The notes beneath the pieces are model-generated. The model worked only from the letters and a program-made list of their open reading frames with translations, was not told the origin of the DNA and made no database searches. 40,659 bases of DNA. Source: Methylotenera sp. (GTDB taxonomy: Bacteria; Pseudomonadota; Gammaproteobacteria; Burkholderiales; Methylophilaceae). Each line of letters starts with the position of its first letter. Positions within the stretch are counted from its first letter, which is position 1. This document shows, piece by piece, positions 26,175 through 35,033 of the stretch. The stretch lies in assembly GCF_013141425.1 (NCBI RefSeq), contig NZ_JABFRA010000079.1, positions 1 to 40,659 of the forward strand, written 5' to 3'. The position numbers were made by a program, and so were the translations under genes.

Positions 26175-28214
26175 GTGGCAAATCTCTCTGAAATAAAGTC
26201 ATTCAGCAAGCCTTTACTTGCAAATCTAAATAAACTGGGTATTCACACTGTTCAGGCTTTGCTTCTGCACCTTCCCCTCCGTTATATAGACGAAACACAC
26301 ATGACTTTGGTACGTGACTTGCGGTTAGGCGAACCTGCGCAGGTAGAGGGTGAAATCATTCATGCAGAAGTCAGTTATAAGCCACGCAAAGCGTTAATTG
26401 CCAGACTTGAAGATGCAAGTGGGCAGCTGACATTACGTTTTTTGCATTTTTACCCAAGTCAAATTGCTGCACTTAAAGTGGGTAACAAGTTGCGCGTTTA
26501 CGGCGAAGTACGCAATGGTTTTTTTGGTTACGAGATGGTGCATCCTACCTGTAAAACAATAGGCGAAAAGACCACGGTCGCTGAAACTTTAACCCCAATC
26601 TATCCGACAATTGCAGGGCTTACGCAGGCGAGCTTGCGTAAAGCCATCGCTGTTGCTTTGAATCAAAACATACTGGGTGAAACATTGCCATCAAGTGTGT
26701 ATCAGCAGTTTCACTTTCCAAGTTTTGCCGCAAGTTTAAAAGCCTTACATAACCCAGCGCCAGATGCTGATTTACAAGGCTTAGAAGATAAAACCACCCC
26801 AGAATGGCAACGGCTTGTTTTTGATGAATTGCTTGCCCAGCAACTTTCCATGCGCAAACATTATGCGCGCCGACGCAGTGTTGATGCGCCGCAGTTTCAG
26901 CAATCCAAACAGTTAGTTTCTGCCTTACTCAAAAGCCTGCCGTTTGCTTTAACACAAGCGCAGCAAAAAGTTGCCTTAGAAATTCAGAGCGATTTAACAC
27001 AACCGCATCCTATGCAACGTTTATTGCAGGGTGACGTGGGTAGCGGTAAAACCATCGTCGCGTGTATGGCGGCATTGCAAAGTATCGAAAGCGGCTGGCA
27101 AGTGGCGCTGATGGCGCCTACCGAAATTTTGGCAGAACAGCATTTTCGCAAAATGATAAGCTGGCTAAACCCACTGAATATTCAGATTGCCTGGCTCACC
27201 GGTAGCCAACCTAAAAAAGACCGGGAAGCCGCTTTGCAATCCATTGCAGATGGAACCGCGCAGCTCGTGGTTGGCACGCACGCCCTTTTTCAAGAAGCGG
27301 TGCAGTTTAAAAAACTAGGCTTAGCCATTATTGATGAGCAACATCGCTTTGGTGTGCAGCAACGTTTGGCCTTACGACAAAAAGGTCAGCCAGAGCCGCA
27401 TCAACTAATGATGACTGCTACGCCGATTCCACGCACTTTATCCATGAGTTATTACGCCGATTTAGATGTTTCGGTAATAGATGAGTTGCCCCCTGGCCGC
27501 ACACCAATTGTGACCAAGTTAATCTCCGACGTTCGCCGAGATGAAATTCTGCAACGCGTGCGCGAAGCCTGTGCGCTAGGCAACCAAGCCTATTGGGTTT
27601 GCCCGTTGATTGAAGAGTCGGAAGCTTTGCAATTAGCAACGGCTAACGACACTTACGCGCTAATGCAAAACGAATTTCCTGAATTAAATATAGGGCTAGT
27701 GCATGGCCGCATGAAGCCAGCCGAAAAACAGGCCGTGATGGCAGCCTTCAGCGCGGGTGAAACGCAATTGCTAGTGGCAACCACGGTGATTGAGGTTGGC
27801 GTAGACGTGCCCAATGCCAGTTTAATGGTCATAGAACACGCCGAACGCATGGGGCTGAGTCAACTGCATCAGTTACGAGGGCGCGTAGGCCGTGGCGCCG
27901 CAAAAAGTACCTGCATCCTACTTTATCAAAACAAGCTTTCAGAAACAGCAAGAGCGCGACTAAAAGTGATTTATGAAAGTAACGATGGCTTCGCTATTGC
28001 CCAAGCTGACCTGAACTTACGCGGCCCAGGTGAATTTTTAGGCGTGCGGCAAAGTGGTGTACCGATGCTAAAAATCGCTGACTTGAATCGGGATGTGGAT
28101 TTGTTGAATGCGGCTAAAAACATGGCAGATAGTTTGATTCAGCAATATCCATCTGCGGTGGAGCAGCATTTACAGCGATGGATGGGCCGTGCCGATGAAT
28201 TGGTTAAGGTTTAG
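26175..28214 (+). CDS. recG: ATP-dependent DNA helicase RecG
   Basis: Branch-migration helicase that remodels stalled forks and Holliday junctions. The 679-residue protein has an OB-fold wedge domain (about 50-160), helicase motif I GDVGSGKT (286-293), Ia APTEILAEQH, motif II DEQH (387-390), motif III TATPIPRTL, the C-terminal helicase half with VATTVIEVGVDVPNA and HQLRGRVGRG, and the RecG C-terminal GPGEFLGVRQSG. The start is a GTG at 26175, 31 bases after spoT; the N-terminal LSEIKSFSKPLLANLNKLGI matches the usual RecG beginning. Confidence 0.96.
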   Translation: MANLSEIKSFSKPLLANLNKLGIHTVQALLLHLPLRYIDETHMTLVRDLRLGEPAQVEGEIIHAEVSYKPRKALIARLEDASGQLTLRFLHFYPSQIAALKVGNKLRVYGEVRNGFFGYEMVHPTCKTIGEKTTVAETLTPIYPTIAGLTQASLRKAIAVALNQNILGETLPSSVYQQFHFPSFAASLKALHNPAPDADLQGLEDKTTPEWQRLVFDELLAQQLSMRKHYARRRSVDAPQFQQSKQLVSALLKSLPFALTQAQQKVALEIQSDLTQPHPMQRLLQGDVGSGKTIVACMAALQSIESGWQVALMAPTEILAEQHFRKMISWLNPLNIQIAWLTGSQPKKDREAALQSIADGTAQLVVGTHALFQEAVQFKKLGLAIIDEQHRFGVQQRLALRQKGQPEPHQLMMTATPIPRTLSMSYYADLDVSVIDELPPGRTPIVTKLISDVRRDEILQRVREACALGNQAYWVCPLIEESEALQLATANDTYALMQNEFPELNIGLVHGRMKPAEKQAVMAAFSAGETQLLVATTVIEVGVDVPNASLMVIEHAERMGLSQLHQLRGRVGRGAAKSTCILLYQNKLSETARARLKVIYESNDGFAIAQADLNLRGPGEFLGVRQSGVPMLKIADLNRDVDLLNAAKNMADSLIQQYPSAVEQHLQRWMGRADELVKV

Positions 28215-28227
28215 TGCTAAAAACACC

Positions 28228-28315
28228 TGCCCTGCGACCCGCATGGATACAAGGTGAATCAAACTCATAGAGTGAGTTTGAGAGAAGGTGCCCTGGGATA
28301 TTGGCTCGCAGGGCA
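28228..28315. other. Structured intergenic element between recG and ubiC
   Basis: Nested symmetry: an outer perfect 10-bp inverted repeat, TGCCCTGCGA (28228-28237) and TCGCAGGGCA (28306-28315), encloses a perfect 9-bp hairpin, TCAAACTCA (28259-28267), loop TAGAG, TGAGTTTGA (28273-28281). TGCCCTG is repeated at 28289-28295, so CAGGGCA (28309-28315) could pair with either copy, giving two exclusive folds. AAGGTG also occurs twice (28251, 28285). There is no U-tract after the stem, so it is not a standard terminator. It lies just before the ubiC GTG; a leader structure or a small repeat element are both possible. Confidence 0.6.
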
Positions 28316-28339
28316 TCTCATTTATGCGATAATTCTCAC

Positions 28340-28918
28340 GTGAAAATCAAACAAAACCCGATAAGCCCACGTCTGCGCTGGCTAAATAAGCCTATTCAAG
28401 CAAACCAAGTGCAATCTTGGTTGATTGACAATGGTTCGCTCACGGCACTTTTGCAACATCGTTATAAAAATTTTGCTGTAATACCGCTTGCCGTCAACTA
28501 CGCTAAACCCATTCAAGATGAAGCGGTTTTGCTGCATCAAGCAAGCTATAAAACCGCTTTAATACGTGAAGTGTTACTCATGGGTGACAATCAGTCAGTC
28601 GTGTTTGCGCATAGCGTGCTACCTAGAGCTAGTCTGCGAGGCGCATGGAATGGACTTGGCAGACTAGGCAATAAACCGCTTGGGGCGACATTGTTTGCAA
28701 ATCCAAAAGTAAAGCGTACGTCATTAAGTTTTAAAAAACTCACGCCAAACCACGCGCTTTACAAACACGCAACCCAGCATTTAACGCAAAAGTCTGAGGT
28801 GAAGAAACCCAGTTACTTATGGGCGCGGCGTTCTATTTTCAGTTTAAATTGCGCTAATATTATGGTGACTGAGGTGTTTTTACCTCAACTGCTACTTGAA
28901 GATGCGGTGCAAAATTAA
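28340..28918 (+). CDS. ubiC: Chorismate lyase (UbiC)
   Basis: Converts chorismate to 4-hydroxybenzoate and pyruvate, the first committed step of ubiquinone synthesis. The 192-residue product has the UbiC pattern: SPRLRWLNKPI, NGSLTALLQHRY, REVLLMGDNQSVVFAHSVLP (about 86-105), WNGLGRLGNKPLGATLF, and a late YLWARRSIFSL. The last motif and the GNKPLG motif carry the residues that bind product in E. coli UbiC. The start is GTG at 28340; an in-frame TTG at 28301 would lie inside the structured element. It is 56 bases upstream of ubiA, the next pathway gene. GATAAT (28328-28333) with an upstream TG looks like an extended -10, which would give an almost leaderless transcript. Confidence 0.9.
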   Translation: MKIKQNPISPRLRWLNKPIQANQVQSWLIDNGSLTALLQHRYKNFAVIPLAVNYAKPIQDEAVLLHQASYKTALIREVLLMGDNQSVVFAHSVLPRASLRGAWNGLGRLGNKPLGATLFANPKVKRTSLSFKKLTPNHALYKHATQHLTQKSEVKKPSYLWARRSIFSLNCANIMVTEVFLPQLLLEDAVQN

Positions 28919-28920
28919 AC

Positions 28921-28956
28921 GCCCCGTTATTCTGGCCTAAGCGGGAATGACGAGGG
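28921..28956. repeat. REP-like imperfect palindrome between ubiC and ubiA
   Basis: Read on the minus strand it contains CGTCATTCCCGCTTAGGC, very like the CGTCATTCCCGC-type palindromic repeats dispersed in many proteobacterial genomes. The plus strand can fold as CGTTATTC...GAATGACG with a GT mismatch and an inner CC/GG pairing. Only one copy is in this window, so its repeated nature is inferred. Confidence 0.45.
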
Positions 28957-28974
28957 AGAGTTAGGCATTTACTT

Positions 28975-29856
28975 ATGAATATACAAAACATCACTAATAA
29001 ACTAGATGCCTATGAGCGCTTAATGCGTTTAGATAAGCCAATCGGTATTTTATTGCTGCTATGGCCAACGCTATGGGCGTTACTGATCGCTGGCCACGGC
29101 AAGCCCGACTGGATTATTGTCTTAATATTTGTCACAGGCACGGTGTTGATGCGTAGCGCGGGTTGCGTAATGAATGATATTGCAGATAGCAAATTTGATG
29201 GCTTAGTGGAACGCACAAAAAATCGCCCCTTAGCAACGCAGGAAGTGAGCAAAAAAGAGGCTTATATTTTGACGCTAGTGCTGAGTTTTGTGGCGTTTGG
29301 CTTGGTGTGTACGCTGAATGCGCTGACCATTAAATTATCTTTCATAGCTTTGTTGTTGGCGGCTACTTATCCATTAACCAAACGTTTTTTTGTAATTCCA
29401 CAGGCCTATTTGGGCATTGCTTTTGGTGCTGGTATTCCCATGGCGTTTGCCGCAATTACAGGGGAAATTCCGACAGAGGCTTGGATTTTGTTGTTGGCGA
29501 ATGTGTTTTGGGCGATTGCGTATGATACCGAATATGCCATAGTAGACCGTGATGATGATTTAAAGATTGGTATTAAATCTTCAGCGATTACCTTTGGTCG
29601 GTTTGATGTATTGGCTGTAATGGCTTGTTATGCCATTACATTATTGTTACTGGCGATTGTAGGCGCTCGGCTCGCATTCAGCTATGCCTATTATGGCGGG
29701 CTCATTATTGCCGCAACAATAGCGGCATTTGATTATTATTTGATTCAGACGCGTAATAAAGCTAAATGCTTCCAAGCTTTTTTACACAACACTTGGTTTG
29801 GTTTTGTAGTGTTTGCGGGTTTAGCTACACAATATTTAATTCAGTACAATTCTTGA
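28975..29856 (+). CDS. ubiA: 4-hydroxybenzoate polyprenyltransferase
   Basis: Integral membrane enzyme that attaches the polyprenyl chain to 4-hydroxybenzoate in ubiquinone synthesis. The 293-residue product has eight to nine hydrophobic segments and both Asp-rich prenyl-diphosphate motifs: NDIADSKFDGLVERTKNRPL (about 64-83) and YDTEYAIVDRDDDLKIGIKS (about 183-202). MRLDKPIGILLLLWPTLWAL near the N-terminus is typical. A GGGAGAG ribosome-binding site is present at about 28953. Its stop is immediately adjacent to the stop of the convergent FimV gene, with no bases between. Confidence 0.96.
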   Translation: MNIQNITNKLDAYERLMRLDKPIGILLLLWPTLWALLIAGHGKPDWIIVLIFVTGTVLMRSAGCVMNDIADSKFDGLVERTKNRPLATQEVSKKEAYILTLVLSFVAFGLVCTLNALTIKLSFIALLLAATYPLTKRFFVIPQAYLGIAFGAGIPMAFAAITGEIPTEAWILLLANVFWAIAYDTEYAIVDRDDDLKIGIKSSAITFGRFDVLAVMACYAITLLLLAIVGARLAFSYAYYGGLIIAATIAAFDYYLIQTRNKAKCFQAFLHNTWFGFVVFAGLATQYLIQYNS

Positions 29857-32205
29857 TTATTTATCTTTTTTAGGACTTATTTCAGGCAAATCCCACTCAA
29901 TTTCATTTGATTCAGTTGCCTTGTTAGCGATGGGTTTTGCCTTCGTTTTAGCTTTTGGTTTGCTTTGAACAGAGTTCTCTTTTTGGTCTTTTTTTGTTGT
30001 ATCTTCAGCCGCCCTCTGTTCGATTGGCGTATTTTCGAACGGAAAATCGAGCGAGAACTCTAGATCTATATTTTTATCAGTCGCTTTTTTTGTAGTGGCA
30101 TATTCAACTTTTTCAGCAGGAATGCTGAAGTCAATTTCTTGTACTTTAAAGCTGTTATCAAACCCAGTGCTAGCAATTTCAGGGTTGGCAGGCTGTGGCG
30201 AAAGATTAAATGCGGGTGCAGTAACTTCGTCATCTTCAATCACGCTGACTTCATAAGCGCTGTCACCTAGATAAGGTGCAGCTTCGATGTCAAAGCTAGC
30301 CTTGGTCACCTCTTTTTTAAATGCAACTGGTTGGCTACTTGAGCCTGATGATTCAAGTTTAGGCGCCACTTCAAATTCTAAAGTGTTATCAATCAGGCTA
30401 TTTTTTTGTACAGTTTCTGCACTGTTAAATTCATCGCTTATGTCAGCCGCATCTACAGGGTCAATGTCAGAAAATAAGGCATCATTAAAAACAGTATTCG
30501 CGATCGAGGGATTCGTGACGGTAGGAGAATTGGAAGTTGTTTTATAGACAGAAGGATTTGCGTATTCCAGATTTTTAGCAATATTCTTTAAGAAAAATAA
30601 ATCTTCAAAAGCCCCTTGGTTCAAGCCTTCTCTAGGTTGCGAGCGTTTGTTGTTAATTAAATCGTTAAGAAAACCTACGGCGTAAGGTGAGCCCCACACG
30701 CCTTCTAAACGAGTGATGATATGCGGGTAATCTTCAATGGATGAATCGTCTTTTTCGGAGGTGCTACCAAACTTGGCGGCTTTAATATTGAAGTGCTTGT
30801 TGCACTCCACAACAGCCGCATCATATTCAGCTTCTGTGCCTTCGTGAGAGATAAGATTGAGTAATTTAAGCCAGACAGCAGGGGATTCAGCGGGTGAATC
30901 ACTGAGATGATTTTGCAGTAATTGAATGGCTAGCGCTGGCCGGCCATGCTCAATGAATACATCTGCATCGTCAATAATGCTGACATGCTCTTCTTTTTCA
31001 GGAGGCGCGGTGTTTTTGTTTGCAGAAATATCCGATTGACTTGTTACTAGGGAATAACTGGAGTTAGAGAAGGCAGAAGCTTCTTCGGCGTCCTCTTCAA
31101 GTAAATTTTCTGAGGTTTTGGAAAATAATTTGGATTGATTGGAATCTGAAGTTGGTTTATCCACATCAAATCGTTTGGTTTCAAACCAGGAGTCTTGATC
31201 GTTGGCTCGTCTATTGGTTAATTTGCGGCGTAAGAATTCCGCAGCAATTAAGCTTAAAAGTATACCTAGTCCGATTTCAAAAATTAGCAACCAGTCAGTT
31301 TTGGCGTTTTCCGATTTTGCTTTTTCAGCATCTGATAAAAGTTGAGCATTTCGCGTTTGTAATGTGGCAATTTGTTTTTCCAGATGTGACAAACGGTTTG
31401 CCATGACGGTGACTTCATCTAGCGCATCAGTCGTAGCTGTAGGCGCAAAATCAGCTTCTGGCCGGGAGAAATCAATTTCAGTAGCAAGGCGTAAAGAGAG
31501 GTTCTGTTTATCGGCGTTGGATTTTGCGCTACCACCGGAAATTACTAAAAAAGGTTTATCGCTTGCTGCCTTTTTAATTCCAGTTTGGCTGGTTTTATTT
31601 TCCGCGGCATGATTTTCAGAAAGTGCATTGCTGCTTACGTATGCAGCGCTGACATTTTGCTTGCCCGTGTAAGCCTCTAGTAATTTTTTATCGATTGCTG
31701 AAAGGCTGGCGGCGTTCTTTTTTTTAGGGCGCTTTTTTGATTTTGGTTTTTCGGGGCTGTTGGCAATTGTTTGCAAATTAGCATTATCATTAACAATACC
31801 AGCAGGTTCTTTTGCAGCATTATTAGCATCAATAGTTTTATTTTCGCTACTAGTCAGCGGTGCTGGGTCGAGCAGTAAAACGTATTCACGACTTAAATTA
31901 GGTTCGCAGTGAAAAGTTACATTTAAATTAATAATTGGTTCAGCAATCACATCTGAACTGGTAATAGTAAGCTGGTGTTTATCATTAACATGTTTTAGTG
32001 TGACTTTTGCTTTTCTCAGCGCAGGCACATCTGCCGTATCTTGGGCACTAAAACAACTGGATTCAATGGGCGGCTCAAGATCAATCACATCAATCGTGAC
32101 AAGAAAGCGCTCTCCGAGATTGGATTTAAGTTGGGCATCGCCTAAGCCTAAGGCAAAACTTAAGTTTGCATAAAACAAAAATGATAAAAGTACGAAAAAT
32201 CTCAA
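29857..32205 (-). CDS. FimV/HubP-type polar or pilus assembly protein
   Basis: Large envelope protein of 782 residues related to Pseudomonas FimV (type IV pilus assembly, twitching) and Vibrio HubP (polar landmark). It has a signal peptide (1-18), the FimV N-terminal domain (19-115: LGLGDAQLKSNLGERF; EPIINLNVTFHCEPNLSREY; LLLDP), a Lys-rich stretch (152-164), a coiled coil (265-300), one membrane segment (305-325) and a long acidic cytoplasmic part. The TPR-like section (about 410-480: FIEHGRPALAIQLLQNHL; PAVWLKLLNLI) ends with EDYPHIITRLEGVW. The last 200 residues are acidic and low in complexity. No separate LysM domain is obvious between the N-terminal domain and the coiled coil. Its promoter should lie in 32206-32500. 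Confidence 0.9.
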   Translation of the reverse strand: MRFFVLLSFLFYANLSFALGLGDAQLKSNLGERFLVTIDVIDLEPPIESSCFSAQDTADVPALRKAKVTLKHVNDKHQLTITSSDVIAEPIINLNVTFHCEPNLSREYVLLLDPAPLTSSENKTIDANNAAKEPAGIVNDNANLQTIANSPEKPKSKKRPKKKNAASLSAIDKKLLEAYTGKQNVSAAYVSSNALSENHAAENKTSQTGIKKAASDKPFLVISGGSAKSNADKQNLSLRLATEIDFSRPEADFAPTATTDALDEVTVMANRLSHLEKQIATLQTRNAQLLSDAEKAKSENAKTDWLLIFEIGLGILLSLIAAEFLRRKLTNRRANDQDSWFETKRFDVDKPTSDSNQSKLFSKTSENLLEEDAEEASAFSNSSYSLVTSQSDISANKNTAPPEKEEHVSIIDDADVFIEHGRPALAIQLLQNHLSDSPAESPAVWLKLLNLISHEGTEAEYDAAVVECNKHFNIKAAKFGSTSEKDDSSIEDYPHIITRLEGVWGSPYAVGFLNDLINNKRSQPREGLNQGAFEDLFFLKNIAKNLEYANPSVYKTTSNSPTVTNPSIANTVFNDALFSDIDPVDAADISDEFNSAETVQKNSLIDNTLEFEVAPKLESSGSSSQPVAFKKEVTKASFDIEAAPYLGDSAYEVSVIEDDEVTAPAFNLSPQPANPEIASTGFDNSFKVQEIDFSIPAEKVEYATTKKATDKNIDLEFSLDFPFENTPIEQRAAEDTTKKDQKENSVQSKPKAKTKAKPIANKATESNEIEWDLPEISPKKDK

Positions 32206-32586
32206 TTTAATCTTTATTCCAAATGAAGGCCAATTTTAATGCAGAATCTGCTCGATATTTAGGCGTATCTAAAATCAATTATGCAATATAGAAAGAATAA
32301 CTTTTCATATTATCTTGAATTAACTTTCATTATCCTAGCATAACTCCTGTAAAACTATATACTAATGGCGGTGTAAGCACCCAAAAGGGTTACAATTGTT
32401 TACTTGTGTGGCTAGTTCGATAAGGTAAATAAATGTTATTTAACTAAGAATATTAGAAAGCCTAGAACAATAATCTTAATTTTTGATAAATTTCGTCCGT
32501 ATACGCAACATATTGTTTGACAAAGTACTAAGCTTCAGCATAAAATCCGCCTCTTAATTTTTTTAGCTCACAGTATTGGTAACACG
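32206..32586. other. 381-bp divergent intergenic region upstream of fimV and rplM
   Basis: AT-rich with no credible ORF. It holds the rplM promoter at its right end (32517-32546). A weak imperfect hairpin (TGTAAGCACCC, loop AAAA, GGGTTACA) lies around 32372-32394. I see no convincing promoter for the FimV gene and no RNA gene. Confidence 0.6.
32517..32546 (+). promoter_or_regulatory. Sigma70 promoter of rplM-rpsI
   Basis: Perfect -35 TTGACA (32517-32522), an 18-base spacer and -10 TAAAAT (32541-32546). The predicted start near 32553 gives a leader of about 34 bases before the rplM ATG. The strength fits a ribosomal-protein operon. Confidence 0.78.
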
Positions 32587-33015
32587 ATGAAAACCTTTTC
32601 AGCAAAATCACATGAAGTGAAGCGCGATTGGTTTGTGGTTGATGCCACAGACTTAGTTCTAGGCCGTTTAGCTAGCGCAGTTGCACACCGTTTACGCGGT
32701 AAACATAAAACTATTTACACACCTCACGTTGATACAGGTGATTATATTGTCGTGATTAACGCCGACAAGTTAAAAGTGACTGGTAACAAAGCTGACGGTA
32801 AGCTTTACCACAGTCACTCTGGCTATCCAGGTGGTATCAGCACAACAACGTTCTCTAAGATGCAAGACAAGTTTCCAGGTCGCGCATTAGAGAAAGCTGT
32901 AAAAGGTATGTTGCCTAAAGGTCCTTTAGGTTATGCAATGATTAAAAAAATGAAAGTTTATGCTGGCGATAAGCATGAACATGCGGCACAACAACCGCAA
33001 CCATTGAAAATCTAA
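32587..33015 (+). CDS. rplM: 50S ribosomal protein L13
   Basis: Ribosomal large-subunit protein, 142 residues, the usual length. Conserved blocks: [64 protein letters not shown], and [12 protein letters not shown]. It is the first gene of the two-gene rplM-rpsI operon, 11 bases before rpsI. Confidence 0.99.
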   Translation: MKTFSAKSHEVKRDWFVVDATDLVLGRLASAVAHRLRGKHKTIYTPHVDTGDYIVVINADKLKVTGNKADGKLYHSHSGYPGGISTTTFSKMQDKFPGRALEKAVKGMLPKGPLGYAMIKKMKVYAGDKHEHAAQQPQPLKI

Positions 33016-33026
33016 GGGTACAAAAG

Positions 33027-33419
33027 ATGATCGGTAAATATAATTATGGTACAGGCCGCCGCAAAAGTTCAGTAGCGCGCGTGTTTTTGAAATCAGGTAA
33101 AGGCAACATCGTAGTTAACGACAAGCCCGTTGATGAATATTTTTCACGTGTAACTGCACGTATGATTTTGCGTCAGCCATTAGAATTAACCAATAACCTG
33201 ACTAGTTTTGATATTTTAGTAAACGTAATTGGTGGTGGTGAATCTGGTCAAGCAGGTGCGGTGCGTCATGGCATTACACGTGCATTGATTGACTTTGATG
33301 CAAACTTGAAAAGTGCATTGTCACACGCTGGTTTCGTTACTCGTGATGCACGTGAAGTGGAACGTAAAAAAGTTGGTTTACGTAAAGCGCGTCGCCGTAA
33401 GCAATTCTCTAAACGCTAA
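33027..33419 (+). CDS. rpsI: 30S ribosomal protein S9
   Basis: Ribosomal small-subunit protein, 130 residues, matching E. coli S9 in length. It starts [20 protein letters not shown] and contains [19 protein letters not shown]. The basic C-terminal tail ends [18 protein letters not shown], which reaches the P-site tRNA in known structures. A rho-independent terminator follows at 33451. Confidence 0.99.
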   Translation: MIGKYNYGTGRRKSSVARVFLKSGKGNIVVNDKPVDEYFSRVTARMILRQPLELTNNLTSFDILVNVIGGGESGQAGAVRHGITRALIDFDANLKSALSHAGFVTRDAREVERKKVGLRKARRRKQFSKR

Positions 33420-33450
33420 GCTTTTAATAAGTTTTGGGCGGTTGAGTATG

Positions 33451-33480
33451 AAAAGGTCGCTTTTGCGGCCTTTTTTGTTT
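33451..33480 (+). terminator. Rho-independent terminator of rplM-rpsI
   Basis: Stem AAAAGGTCGC (33451-33460), loop TTTT, GCGGCCTTTT (33465-33474) with one GT pair, followed by more T. The flanking A run also allows weak function in the opposite direction. Confidence 0.88.
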
Positions 33481-33528
33481 TGGTGTTTGCATGCGGTTTT
33501 GTTATGCTAAGTTTGTTATGATGCTCGA

Positions 33529-34596
33529 ATGAGTGATAAAAAATTGACGAATAAAAAATTAAAAGTGGGTATTGTAGGCGGTACTGGTTACACAGGTGTA
33601 GAGCTATTGCGTCTGTTGAGTATGCATCCTAATGTTGCGTTAACTGCAATTACCTCTCGCGGTGAAGCGGGTATGCCTGTAGCGGAAATGTTTCCCAGCT
33701 TACGTGCTTATGTCGATTTAAATTTTACCGATCCAGCACAGGCAAATCTAACTGTGTGCGATGTTGTATTTTTTGCGACACCACATGGCGTAGCCATGAG
33801 TCAAGCGGAAGTATTATTGGCATCTAACGTGAAGGTGATCGATTTAGCCGCCGATTTTCGTTTGCAAGATATAACTATTTTTGAAAAATGGTACAAACTC
33901 TCACATAGCTGCCCAGCAATTCTGAGTGATGCGGTTTATGGAATTCCAGAACTTTATCGTGAGCAGATTAAATCCGCAAAAGTGATTGGCAATCCAGGCT
34001 GTTACCCAACCACTGTATTGCTCGGCCTGGCGCCACTGTTAGAGGAGGGCTTAATCGATTTTTCTGCACCCATCGTAGCGGATGCTAAATCTGGAGTTTC
34101 AGGCGCAGGTAGGAAAGCGGAAGTCGCAACTTTGTTTGCCGAAGCCAGCGACAACATGAAAGCCTATGCTGTAGCTGGACACCGCCATCACCCTGAGATC
34201 CATGCCCAGCTAACCAAGCTGGCAGGTACAGAGGTGCAGTTTATATTTGTGCCGCATTTGATACCAATGATACGCGGCATGTTGTCAACGATTTACGTTA
34301 AACTGTCTGATAAGGCGAAAGGCCTCGATTTGCAAGCGCTGTATGAGCAGCGTTATCAGCATGAGCGTTTTGTCGATGTGTTACCAGCTGGAGTTTTGCC
34401 AGAAACGCGCTCAGTACGCGGTTCGAATCAAATAAGAATTGCGCTTCATAAACAAGGTGATACTGGTTATTTAACCTTAATTGTGGTGCAAGATAACCTT
34501 GTGAAAGGCGCAGCCGGGCAAGCGGTTCAAAATATGAACATCATGTTCGATTTTCCAGAAAATACTGGTTTAGAAGTTGTGCCATTGTTACCATAA
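33529..34596 (+). CDS. argC: N-acetyl-gamma-glutamyl-phosphate reductase
   Basis: NADPH-dependent third step of arginine synthesis. The 355-residue product has the nucleotide loop [17 protein letters not shown] (14-30), [17 protein letters not shown], the catalytic [10 protein letters not shown] with Cys158, and AGHRHHPEI. It is the ArgC type of about 350 residues rather than the shorter form. The ten-residue N-terminal stretch before the Rossmann strand is Lys-rich; an internal start is not excluded. It follows the rpsI terminator by about 50 bases and precedes the DUF6776-like gene by 18 bases. argH lies 22 kb away. Confidence 0.97.
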   Translation: MSDKKLTNKKLKVGIVGGTGYTGVELLRLLSMHPNVALTAITSRGEAGMPVAEMFPSLRAYVDLNFTDPAQANLTVCDVVFFATPHGVAMSQAEVLLASNVKVIDLAADFRLQDITIFEKWYKLSHSCPAILSDAVYGIPELYREQIKSAKVIGNPGCYPTTVLLGLAPLLEEGLIDFSAPIVADAKSGVSGAGRKAEVATLFAEASDNMKAYAVAGHRHHPEIHAQLTKLAGTEVQFIFVPHLIPMIRGMLSTIYVKLSDKAKGLDLQALYEQRYQHERFVDVLPAGVLPETRSVRGSNQIRIALHKQGDTGYLTLIVVQDNLVKGAAGQAVQNMNIMFDFPENTGLEVVPLLP

Positions 34597-34614
34597 CGTG
34601 GTCAATATTTCTTA

Positions 34615-34974
34615 ATGAAGCCCGTAAGAAGAAAAATTCGTAAGCACTTTGGTCTAACTGCAAAACAGGTCGCGGTTCGCTCACAACGTCCTTGGTATTT
34701 TCAGTGGATAGTGGCCGCGCTTTTTATTTTGATAGGTTATTTGGCGGCTTATTGGCAATTTACAGGCGGTGAAAATTTAACTGAAAAATTAAAGCAGGCA
34801 GCGCTTGAAAATCAGGGATATCAGACCAAGCTTATACAGCAAGAACAGCAAATTAAGATTGAGCAAGCCTCACAGAAAAATCTTAATGAGGAATTAAAGC
34901 TGGTGCATGATGAAAATATTAAACTTAAAGAAGATTTATTGTTTTATAAAAACATGGTTGGCAACAAGAATTAA
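34615..34974 (+). CDS. Membrane-anchored coiled-coil protein, DUF6776-like
   Basis: A 119-residue protein of unknown function. It has a basic N-terminus (KPVRRKIRKHFGL), the stretch VAVRSQRPWYFQWI, one membrane segment (about 30-47), then a coiled coil (about 55-115) rich in Gln/Glu/Lys that ends DLLFYKNMV. The VRSQRPWYW-like segment and the C-terminal LKEDLxFxxNM pattern match my recollection of DUF6776, found next to bactofilin in betaproteobacteria. A role as membrane partner of bactofilin is an inference from position. Confidence 0.75.
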   Translation: MKPVRRKIRKHFGLTAKQVAVRSQRPWYFQWIVAALFILIGYLAAYWQFTGGENLTEKLKQAALENQGYQTKLIQQEQQIKIEQASQKNLNEELKLVHDENIKLKEDLLFYKNMVGNKN

Positions 34975-35033
34975 GTGCATTAAGCTAAATTGCATGAAAT
35001 ACATCAAGCAAACTGATTAGGATTGGAAACAAA

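Noticed and set aside
28301-28339. TTG 28301 as start of ubiC
   Set aside because: It would begin inside the structured element; the family N-terminus fits GTG 28340.
33487-33522. Promoter for argC (TTGCAT with TATGCT or TATGAT)
   Set aside because: The spacers are 10 or 24 bases, neither compatible with sigma70.
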